This document shows, piece after piece, positions 24,601-37,197 of a DNA stretch of 64,000 nt (position 1 is the first letter of the stretch; the number at the start of each line of letters is the position of its first letter). Source of the DNA: Paracentrotus lividus. Its lineage: Eukaryota > Echinodermata > Echinoidea > Camarodonta > Echinidae. The notes under the pieces are model-generated. The model saw only the letters and a list, made by a program, of their open reading frames with translations, was not told the origin of the DNA and ran no database searches. The stretch spans positions 559,835 through 623,834 of the forward strand of contig CALNVZ010002100.1 of the NCBI GenBank assembly GCA_940671915.1, given 5' to 3'. The position numbers were made by a program, and so were the translations under genes.

Positions 24601-27600
24601 CCACGTGACCTACCTTCAAAAAGTTATATTGTACATATGTACAATATAACTTTCTGTTTTTGTAGGGTAAAGCCCATGTTAAATGAATGGGGAGGGTATC
24701 GATTCTATCGATTGCTTTGTTGCGCGAGCAGGTAATAACAGTAAAATGTTGCGCACAACAGCTTATAACAATGGATACGCGGAGCAACAAAATAAGTCAC
24801 AATATCTAAATTTGCACCAAAAATTTGGCAAAGATAAAACCAGATGACGCAAGGTCAAAGATCTAGGGGTCTATTTACTATAATAAATAGTGAACGCTCC
24901 ATCTTGCAACATTACTGGACTATATGAACTCCAAATACTAAATTATCCCTCGTGCAGATCTATTTTACCTTGGCCTGCGGCCTCGGAGAAACAAATCTGC
25001 AATCGGGATAATTTAGTATTTGTCGTACCTATAATCCAGTATATTGCGCGATTGATTGTACACTATTTATATAATAGAAAGGTATTTGGCTTGGTCTCAA
25101 GGACCTTATTATAATGAAAGTGGACTGTAGAACTTAACATATAGCTACTCCTCATCTTCCTCGACCATGATCTTTTTAAGATGAACCTGAAAGCTTGCCT
25201 ACATCTGCTGAGATTAGCCTGAAAGCTTGCCCACAGTGGCTGAGATTAGCCTGAAATATTGCCCACAGTGGCTGAGATTAGCCTGAAAGCTTGCCTACAT
25301 CTGCTGAGATTAGCCTGAAAGCTTGCCCACAGTGGCTGAGATTAGCCTGAAAACTTGCCCACAGTGGCTGAGATTAGCCTGAAAGCTTGCCTACATCTGC
25401 GGAGATTAGCCTGAAAGCTTGCCCACAGTCTGCTGAGATTAGCCTGAAAGCTTACCTTGATCAGCTGGGCGTGGCATGATTAGGAATGCATGAGATCTAT
25501 CCTGGAATGTTCTTCCTGTCTGTGCAGTGTTGATAGCAAGACGTAGAGCAGTGTTATCAGCTCTACGCCTTGCCATCAACACTGCACAGGCATCTCAGAT
25601 GAGCCTGAAAGCTTGCCCACAGTGGCTGAGATTAGCCTGGAAGCTTACCTTGATCAGCTGGGCGTGGCATGATAAGGAATGCATGAGATCTATCCTGGAA
25701 TGTTCTTCCTGTCTGTGCAGTGTTGATAGCAAGACGTAGAGCCGTGTTATCAGCTCCAATATTCACATACGGATTCTGCTGGACTGGTGATTGGACATTG
25801 TTAGCACTGTGAAGACAAGAACAAGAAAATACATCATGACTAGGTATACATATTATATACTTATTGTCGGATAGTTTCTGCGCTCTATAAATATACTATG
25901 ATTATTATTACATAATCCAATTCTATTGGTTTCGATCATTGTGTCTTCATTGAATCCAATGGTTGTAGTAGACCTATGTTTTCCAGCCTGCATTACATTT
26001 TCTCTACATTAAATCCCATAATAGAAGCCCTATAATCCAATCTACATTGATATTGTGTGGAATGGTCATACAAAATCTTATCCCAGGGTTTCAATTGTTT
26101 CTTTTTTTATCATTTGTATTTGATGTATCTGACATTAGTTGAAATATTCTGACACAATTCAAACTGAATGTACCAAATCAACTCATTTAATACCTGTATG
26201 AATATGTCAAATTGTAATGTACCACCTAATTGACATACCTGTATAAATAAATAAATCCTTAACACACATGTGTCACCTATTTTGAGTACCTGTATAAATA
26301 AACTAACCCTTAATGTAAAATCTAAATAAATCAACCCTTCACGTACCACCTATAAATGTGTATAAATTATTAAAACCTTAATATATCACCTAATTAATGA
26401 ACCTGAGAGAAGATTTGACTGGGGGTGGGGTGGGGGGGGGGATTCAATTTTGAACTTGGCTGTATTTTGACACCATTTAACTTCATACTGAAAATCCATC
26501 AAACAATATTCTACTCTAAAGATATCGACCAGAAACAAGATTTGTTACTGAAGGAAGGGCGGCGGCGTTGCCTGCAACCAACTTTGTCGGCAAGGGGATA
26601 ACAACTTAATTCAAAAGTTAAGTCTATGATAACTTACGTGTCTTGGTTTTGCTCTGAAGTTGTGTTCCATGGATCGTAATCATCAGTAGAAATATTGTAT
26701 CTGTAAAGACAACCATACAGTAATTAACATTCAACTAAATAAAAATAAGAACATTACTTATTGAAAGCAGAATAACATATAAACTGCATCTGACTATAAT
26801 CATTGATACTACAACAAATATTTGAGACAATAATTTTTATTTAAAGAAAGTTTTAGACAAACCAGTGATACAGGCTCATAATACATGTATGTACTCAAGC
26901 TTAAATTCTGACCCTATATTTTAAATGTAAAAATATCAAGTTAAACTCTTTTCCTTCATATTCATAGGGTAATAGAGCATTGCTTTGATTAAAGCTTTTG
27001 ATTTTCAATAAGTCAATATTTTGTGTGCATTATGTTTGACTTTCCCATGTACGAATAAGTATTAAATATTTTGGGTCAGGCAGATAAGTTGTCGGTCACA
27101 AGTTAGCTGGGGTAATAATAAAGAAGCTATACAGATGTGAATCTATATTATATAACAATGTATTATACATTTCATACAAAAACAGTTAATTGTTATTATC
27201 ACGTTACAGTCTACTCCCTTTATGAGCACAGATACAAGTTGTATAAAATCTCAAATATAACAACAAAATTTTATTATGACGAGGCGACTCTCATATCAAG
27301 TGTGTGCACATTTTTCTATCTGTCTATATGTTCAGTAGAACAAAATTTTGTTACAAAGTATTTGGCTTAGTCCTGAGCACCTCATTATAATGGGAGTAGA
27401 CTGTATCATGGGTAATAATAAATTATAAGTTCGATTCCAAAAGGAGCTAAATCCACTCTTTTTACTTCTGAGAAAAGGGCATTTGTTTGTCAAACTTTGT
27501 ACAGGTGTTTATGGAAAAGTGATATTCAAATATGCATTTTGTAATAATTGCTTTCAGAAAATTTCTTTCACAGACAGGGAGCAATCTGGACAATGGTTGG

Positions 27601-30600
27601 ATATCAATAACTCAATTTTCATCAATAATGGATTTAGCTCCTTTTGGCATCAAACACTTTGTATGTTCTCACCTCAATCTCATGGCGCATCTCATTGTAT
27701 TCTCCGATGGGAAGAAGGGTAGAGTCATCGTATATCGACTCGCCTCACCCCCTCTAGTGTTACCGTTATGGTTAGCTCTAGTCCATGGAGCCTGCAGACA
27801 ATCAGGAGCAGTCAAAGCAACCAAACATTCTTCATTCTGTCCATTCCAGGGTCGACCCCAGACATAGTTTACTCCATTACCACTAGCTGCGGTACAGGCA
27901 GCCTCAGTGGCCAGTGCTACACAAGAAAGATCCAAAAAAATATTCAATGATACATGTATTTACCTCATGAGTTTCATCTCCCTTGCCCAATCAAATACAA
28001 ATAACAAACATAACTGCATTATATTGTGATCCATGCAGTTTCTATACAAAGTCTGTAAGGCTATAAAATAAATGGTGTCAGTATAATACACACTGCAATT
28101 GGTTAAATTTGTGTCATTAAAATGTTGTACAAGTATTATGCACGTTCATGAAACTTTTTTTGTGATTCATTAATGGGAAATCCTGTTTCTAATATAAATG
28201 GATATTGCATGTTCTATTAATGCAACATTACTGGACTATAAGAACTCCTGAAACTCCTCATGCAGTTCTATTTCGCCTGAACATACAACATCGGAGAAAC
28301 AAACATGCACTCAGAAAAATTTAGTATTTTTAGTGCACGTAATCCAGTATGTTGCATGATAAAGCAGGCAATATTTATTTAATATTCAAAGATAGGGGTT
28401 CATAGAGAGAAGCTTTGGACAGACTTACTCGGTGCCTTTTCCAGATTGTTAGTGAACGCTAACCACTCTCCATCATTCTCTGTACAATCAGCCTCATTGT
28501 TACATTCTGAAGCATGTTTACATGGGGACATTACTTTGTTTGGTGTTGTGAAAAGTTTAGGATATTCAGATTTTGTTTTAGTACTTCAGTGTTCTGGGAA
28601 TATGATGTGCAGCTTGGGAGGTTATTCCAGCGATACATTGCATCTGGAAAGAATGAGAACATAGATGTTCATAGAGAGAAGACTAGGACAGACTTACTTG
28701 GTGCCTTTTCCAGATAGTTGGTGAATGCTAACCACTCTCCATCATTCTCTGTACAATCAGCTTCATTGTTATACTCTGAGGCATGTTTACGTTGTCCATT
28801 GCCATAGTATTCTACACACTCGTATTTCTCCCTCACATTGAAGCTCTCAGCCTGGTAGTATCTAGAGGTCAATTCAAGAAATAAGTAGCATTACAAAGGA
28901 TTAGGGTTACATCTGCAGAAATGTCAAGCCAGGGGGAAAATGTTTTATTATGTAGTAAAAGTATATACCGTGATATTTAAAGGGATTAAGTAACTTCCAA
29001 AAACAAGTGCAAAAGAGATCGAAATGAATAGAATTCTATCGCTCTGACCGTAAAAACAAACTACTGCAAGTTTCAGATCAAATGCAAGTCATTTACTATC
29101 TTAAAACAGTGAAATTTCAAACGCGGCCGAGGATACGGCTGCGCATGATTAATTTATACCGCTCCGTTGAAAGCTTAGCCGCCCGGTAGGCACGGCGACT
29201 TGACAACAGGAAATGCGATGAAAACCATGTGCGCTGAAACGCACGCGGTTTTGTAAAGCGTCTCGAGGCGGGTTAGAAAATTTGAGTATAAAATCTTAGA
29301 TATCTCGAAAGTAAAGCAAGCAAGTAGACTGCAATTTTTAAGGAATACCAGACTGACCTATGTGTTCATAATCATGATGGCAAAATGAGCTAAATCCAAA
29401 GTTTGCAATTTGAATATCATTCAATGATACTGCATCCCTTTAAGAAGTTAGTTATTTGGCAGAATTTGATATTGCTAATGTATATGTAAGGGAAGTGCAT
29501 AGACTTAGTGACAAATTGGTGATGTCATTTCCATGAACTTATACTAAAAAAAAAAAAGAAGAAAACCTGCTAGTAAACCTCTAAAATGACGTAAAATACA
29601 AATATCATAAAATACTGAGAAATGACTTTTTCTCTCTTTGAAAAGAACATAACACCACATTAAATATCCATTCTTCTCAAAAGAAAAGATACTTAGGAGA
29701 GAAATACAAATTCATGACATTTCAAAGGACAGAAATATAAGAATAACATATTTATCCATGTTAGATCCACAGGAGCCATAGCGAAACCAAATTAAAATAT
29801 CATGACCTTCTTATTCATCCAATTTACATCAAATTCAATCTTCCATGTTTCTCACTTTTGTTCACCTGATTTGTTTCAAAAGTTGAATTCCATTTGAGAG
29901 GAAAGAAGTAATACTTCCTAGTTTTGCATCATATTTATATTTGAGGAAACAACTACCATAATGATGTTATTAAAAAAATATAGGATTTATTATATCTTAC
30001 TCGCATTCAGACACATCTCCAACCATAATCGCAGCATCCCTCCATTGTGTAGGATGCCAATAAGGATAGTAGTCACGCTCTTCAGGGCACTCGTATCCTC
30101 TCCTCTGACCGTTAGGATTCTGACGGGTGTAGATAGCTGAGCTCACTCCCTGGTTGTTCTGTTTCAATTTCTGGTCAGCAGTGAACAAACCTAATGAGGG
30201 AGACAGGACAATTTGTGAAAGAGATATCTTACAAGTATAACTTTTCCATTCCAAATACATCATAAGCATCATGAATGATTATATTTTCTTTAACTTTTAT
30301 GCTGTTTATCTGATCAGTATCACCATTTTAAACTTTCAACTAAGATTCTGACGGGTGTAGATAGCTGAGCTCACACCTTGGTTGTTTTGTTTTAGTTTCT
30401 GGTCAGCAGTGAACAAACCTAATCAGGTGAACAGAATGATTTGTGAAAGAGATCTTACAAATCAATGACAAGTTGTCCATTTGAAATCATCTTCATCATA
30501 AACACCTTTTTGAAAATATATATGTTGTTCATCATCTTTAACTTTCAATAAGGAAAACATATGGTTCACAAGCAGTGGAAAAATATTGCTATTGTATCAT

Positions 30601-33600
30601 TTGAGTTCTCTCCTATTGATGAAATTCCTCACAATATACTCTAAAAAAGATATCTTTGAGACAAACAAGAAATTAAATTATGTGTGATTGGAGAAATAAT
30701 TTCTTTGCTTTTGAATTGAATTATTAAAGGCATGTTCCATATTAATAGGGATGGCCACACAACAGCAAAAAGCCACTAGAACGGTTTCCGCTAATGTAGT
30801 CACCCATGCATTTACAATGCAAACAATAACCCATGCACTGCCTACTCAATAATACACAGGCAGAGAAATAGCCAAATTTTCAATAAAAAACAGCTTTCGA
30901 AAATGTCTTTTGGCCAGTGGTAAATATTAATCATTTTTATTCCTAATTGGTCAATTTCTTCCTTAGAAAATACCTCAGCAGGTGATCAACTTTTCTTGTT
31001 GAAAAAATTGACATGAAAAGGACTACAGCATGTTCAAATTGAAGCTTCTGTGTGATGTGTGTTATGACTGGAATTTCTCATGATTGGAATAGATTCAGAT
31101 AAGGAAAAGTGGATATCTATAAAATTTAACTATTTTTGAAAAAAAAAATGTATTGGGGTAAAAAACAAACAACAATGTTTACCACTGGCCATTTAAGTTT
31201 TAAAATTACTCTACCCTCTCCAACACTCAGCTCTTAGCCACACCACCATGAAACAGCCTATTGTCTAGGGTGTTCCTATTGAAACATGCCCTATGGAGTA
31301 TTTTTCCACAATGGTCATATTGGATCATATACGGTAACATACATGTCAAACCATCAGTTTTGTACTGCCATAACTATTTGTATAATCTACTCATACTCCT
31401 CAATTATGTTACTTTATTCTCATTTCATGTTGATACACACATAGAAAATGTTTGGTATGATTTGGTTTAATAAATCAAAGACAAAAGGACCATAAACTTG
31501 AGCATTTATTGCATTTTCTGGCTTTGTCTGAAACTTGTAAAAGTGTTCTAGCAGCTCATTGGTAATCAGAGACACTCTTTGGGTCATATCTTTGAAATGG
31601 AACTTCCAAATGTGATAATTCAAGTACCAAAATGTTTCTTTCACAATGCTCTATCCAATAGGCTCAGTAAAAACAAGTTAAAAATAACTTAAAATTTTAG
31701 TGGACATCCCTAATATTAAGAATTAAAATTCTCTTCAAATCTGACAAATTATAGTTCTAGCACATTAAGCCTTTCTGTACGTAGAAATAAATATTTTAAA
31801 GGAAAACAATTTACAGTGAGACAATGTCACATTGAGCCAATCCTGGACAATTAAGTGCACACATTAAATATGCAAAGCTACATTTTGTAGGACAGGGTGG
31901 AAATTATATGCAAAAACTGTATGCAAGCATATGTGAATATTAGCCGCTACAAAATATATGTGGGCTATATAAATAAAGTATCATATGCCCTGCAGTGGGT
32001 CACTTGATACCTACCCATATTTCTCTCTCTGATGTAACAAGCATCATAAGCTTCCCATTGTTCTTGTAGGAATCGGTTTGCTTGTACATTATTATTCTTC
32101 CTGTTAGCAGCTTGATTTTGATTCTCATTAGGATTATTCCTTGGTGTATGATTCTGAGTCTGTGTATTCTCTCCATTCCTTATCGTATCATCGTCTCCTG
32201 CAAATACATCAAATATTCAAATCAACATTTAGTAAACTATTCCAATTAATCACAAGAGGCTCTGTTCATAAATAGTTACTATTACTATTATAGCAACTCT
32301 GTCATCATAATGTTGCTCATCAGCCATTGAATCAAAATGCTGTATTTCATGAAAGTTACCATTAGTGGCAAAGTTACTATAATAGTAACTCTTTATGCAA
32401 CGGGCCCATAAAATGCTATGAGTTAACATTGAAAACTTGAATAATTTGATCTCTTTCAATTTTTTTAGATTTGTCTTTATAATCATCCTCAAACAGAGCA
32501 CTCACAATTGACCATATAGAGGTATCTATTTCTAAAGCTGCATGGTCATTTGTGACAGAAAAGTGGATATTCCTTGGAATAATATAAAGCAGTTCATTGC
32601 CACCTAATGATAAACAACGTAATGCTAGTGGTCAGACTTAATACTTCGTAAATAAGGATTATTGCTTGATGTGGTTTCTCCTTTTTTGTCTCATCCTATT
32701 CAATGTCATCATCACCTATTACTATTCGGTTTAGATTTTGATAATCATGATTTTCAGTTTAGAGTTTGATAACTGCAGTGAAAGTTCATGTTCGGTTAGG
32801 ACTTAATACATGTAGGTTATTTTTAGTACATTACTGCTTTACCTGAATACTAATTTTTCACATGGATTAGCATATTTTACATAAACCTAGACATACCCTG
32901 TGCTGTGTCGGCCTCTGGTTGACACATATACTGGATCACAATATTACAGTTCAGCTTATGTGGATCGGTGTCTTCAGCTCCACCACAGCCATGCTGGTTT
33001 GTCCATTCTAACGTATAGAAACTCTTCCCTGCATCGTTTGTCATGGTCTCATAATTAGCACTTGCAAAGTATTTCTGAAAGGAAAGAGAAAGACAAAAAA
33101 GATATAAACTTGCATTAATCTACTTGTTGGTAATTTTGAGCAGATTGTCAACTTCATTGTTTTCTTAATGGAATTATAAGTCATAGAATAACAGATGAAT
33201 CGTAATTCAATCATTATAATAGAACATACTTGATGCTACAAATTACTGGTATATATATATATATAGCCAATGAATCAATGTGATGAAATTATAAGAATCA
33301 TTTTTCAGTTGATATGGTTATAATCTGAGTAAACAATATCTATTCTCTTTGATTCTGTTGATTCTGGAAAATTAATTGTTGTACTAGCCAAATACATGTA
33401 CATTATGTGCAAGGTATCATAACCACCATATCAATTTTTGATTTCTTATCTGAAGTACACCAAGATAAGGGAAAGCGAGACATACAATGTAGAGAGACGG
33501 AGAGAAAAAGGTCAGAGCAATAGAAAAGTATGCATACATTCATTCCCAAATCACCATTCAAGACTCCCATGTTCTGATGACGTAGGCCGACTGTACAATT

Positions 33601-36600
33601 TCTGCATAAATGATGCAAACAAGAACCAATGCAAATATACTACAAGGACACGATTTGGCAAATAACTTCAGGCCTTCATGTACACACAAAGAAGGATAAT
33701 AAAACAAACAAAATACTAAATTTAATTTGCCCTTAATTTTGGAAGTTTACATGCATGCTCAACCATGAATCATAAAACCATCCATGCCTCACATAGTTTT
33801 ATTACTTTTTTTAGGGGGCTCAATTTTATTTATTTTTCTATTCTTTAGAAAGTTTGGTTGTAAATAAAATAAACAAGGAAGGTGCAATGGGCACAGCTTT
33901 GTGATAAAAATAACTTGATATCTGCACTCTGGTTTTATGAATACAAATTCAAATCATAAAAACAAGTAATTAAATCAAAAAGTATATCAGTATTTCCTGG
34001 TTCCTCAAATCAAATAAGGACAATTAATGTTGGTTGAATTGACTCATCATAGTCAACTACATGTAGTTGATCAGGGTCAATCTATCGATGCCTGCAGAGT
34101 GCAGACAAGCCATATAAGCCAACTTTCAATTTTGTTTGTCTCCCCCCTAAGTTGTTGAAAAACATAAGTGTTTGCCATTATTAAAACACCTGAACATGTT
34201 GAGAACACATTTAAATTCTCTGTGGCATTGGGCATCCAGTGTTTAATGTGATTCATATTATATCCTGTTGGTCTGAACCAGTGGAAATTGGCCTAAGATA
34301 ACTAGAAGGTCAATTGGTACTGATATCACTCGAGAGATTCGAGGTCAAGAACATAGCATCCAGCGGATGAACCATTCCCCAAACCATATCTTAAGCGATC
34401 AACTGATCAACTAAATTTTGTAACGGTTCTGGCATGTAAGTTTTTAATTTAATCAAAAGAAAATACACTAATATTTTAATATTATTTGATTATTCAATGT
34501 TTGTTTATATTTTGAAAACAAGAATAATATACAAATACCAACAATAGAAAACTAGTCTGTTTTATGTTCAACAAAATTGATCAATAAAAACACTAATAAT
34601 AAAGAGTAATGGATAGCAACAGCCATACTTTTTTCTTATTGAAGTACATTTCACTCAGGGCAACTGCAGTTTGGTCTACAAATTGTTAGCCATTTAATAT
34701 CTTAACAAAAGTCCATAAGTTTACTCACAAAGATAGGGAAACTTTAATACACTTACTGAAATAGCTAGTTTAAAGAGTTATAATTGGTCTAATACTACTT
34801 ATTCCATTCCCAATATCTTTAGCCAAGTGATCCCATTTGGCCTAATCAATAAGCACAATGACCATGCAATAAAATAATATTTCACCAATTGTGAATTGAA
34901 CTGAATGTTTATTATACCAATTAGCAAATAAACATATTCATAAACCCATTTTACGTCTCTTTTACAAATCTATCGTGGAGAGCATTTTTCTTTTTAACTA
35001 TCTTCTTTGGTTTGGGTCATGCAGGAAAGATGATTTAAAGAAGATGCAAAACGTAGTAAAGAGGGCGATTAAAATTATAGGAAAGAAACAAGACCTGGCA
35101 GAAGAATGTAAAAAACGAATCCTCAACAAGGCGAAAGAAATAATTTCCACAGGTAATCATAAACTGAATTATTACCTTCAGGAAGAAGGTTGCGCTCAGT
35201 GAAGTGTTGGACAAGTCGATACTCGGGCTCATACGTTTCATTTTACATTTGGTTGTACAACCAAATTAGAAGCGTATGATCCTAGTGTCTAACGCCCAAA
35301 CAACTGGGCATGGCCTTCTTCCTTCCACACCCCACCTAAACCCCTTCTTTGGTATCATTATATATTAACACTTTCTGATGTGCAATATGAAATTACTCAA
35401 ATAATATGTTCTTTTCTATGTCAATTTTGAATTGGTGTCATTTCATCATTTTTATCATTGTAACTATATTATGTATACCTATGCAATTGTAGTTTTACAA
35501 TCAGTAATCTGATCTTTACAAGAACATCTAGCTCATTTATATATTTTTAATATCAATGTACTAGAATTCAAATTTAAATGACTGAGTAGCGCCCTCAATT
35601 CTTAATGTTTTATGGAACGTGTATTCATATATGTATATAAGTATTAACTGTTTTAATGTTTTTATTTTGTATCATGTTCAAATCATGCGTAGGCCCTAAC
35701 CAAACCAAGTTTCCTGTAATGGACAAAATAAAGATTGAATTTAATTGGGAAAAAAAAGTATTTGAAAGGGCTCATCAAAACTATTTCTAAATCAAAATTT
35801 AATTCATATGAATTAACATGGTAAAAAATTCAATGGAAGAATATGAAAATCACATTTTTCCTGAATATTTCAAAAATATGCGCTCTAGAAATCCTGAAAA
35901 CCTCAAAAACCATTTCAGCAGTTCACGAGTATTCATGGGTTAATTATTATGAATAAACAGGCTTGGTATACCTGGGGATCAATTGGTACAAAATTGTCAA
36001 AAAAATTAATGACAGTTCACTCTTGTACCAGGTTGAGAAAGTTCTAGAGTTGACCAGTTATCTAATCAGTACCAGGAAGTATGTGAGAAGCACTCAACCA
36101 TTTAAACTGACCACTGTCCTTTCATAGTGACTCAGACCATTCAATGGGTCAATTCTTTTCAGGACCTCGATCTAATTCATTACAATAGCCTTCAAGGAAT
36201 GGATTAAGATCACACATAAAGGCTGAGATCATTCTTCCTGCTTACACCAGGCCTACATAATGTCCTAGACAGCAAGGTTTACTCTAATGCCCTAGCAACA
36301 GGATACTGAGAAATCTCATCAATGAAAGACTCATTAACACCTTTTAACACAATTAGGCTTCTCTACAGAATTACATTGTGTTCTATAAACTTCCTGGTTC
36401 ATGGTACATCAAAGTAAACTTCCAGAAGTTAACATGATCTAGTGAAGCCGAGATAATTCTTACATCATCAGGGGATATTTTAAACTCAATCACCAGGAAT
36501 AGGGAACTCATTAATTAACAGAATCACTGATAATGTTCACAATTACCGACAATGTTCATTTCTGTTACAGTACATTAAATATTCAGACAAGGTACAAATT

Positions 36601-36791
36601 AAACAGAAATCAATAACATTAAAGTCATAGAGGGATTTAATATGCTGCAAATTGAATTGAATATAATCATAATGACTGTTTTCAAGCATTTTTTTTGTAA
36701 TATTGAAAGAAAAACTAAATGCCAGATACATAGATAGACACATAGATAGATAGATAGATCGATATGTTTAGATAGATGGATAGATAGATAT

Positions 36792-36869
<78 letters not shown>

Positions 36870-36931
36870 TGATAGATAGATAGATAGATACATGTATGTA
36901 GATAGATAGGTATAGATAGATAGATAGATAT

Positions 36932-36993
<62 letters not shown>

Positions 36994-37019
36994 GTTTAGA
37001 TAGATGGATAGATAGATAT

Positions 37020-37060
<41 letters not shown>

Positions 37061-37154
37061 GATAGTCATTTAGATAGATAGATAGATATATAGATATATA
37101 GATAGATACATAGATAGATAGATATATAGATAGATAGATACATAGATAGATAGG

Positions 37155-37197
<43 letters not shown>

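Larger units (their letters stand above)
24413..25129. mobile_element. MITE with CAGTCTACT-type ends, interrupted by nested insertions
   Basis: The left end (GATCCACTCTCATTATAAG) and right end (CTTATTATAATGAAAGTGGACTGTA in two parts) are inverted and match the ends of 27207-27403. The segment at ~24472-24545 aligns with ~27287-27360. The extra length is explained by later insertions: a palindromic segment around 24590-24670 and the element at 24905-25047. Confidence 0.5.

Noticed and set aside
25184..25645. CRISPR-like array (regular ~32-bp repeats)
   Set aside because: Units abut without spacers, vary in sequence, and lie in a eukaryotic intron: a minisatellite.
36599..37069. A 156-codon Ile-Tyr-Leu-Ser open frame
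   Set aside because: It is the GATA microsatellite read through; the tail has no similarity to a gene.
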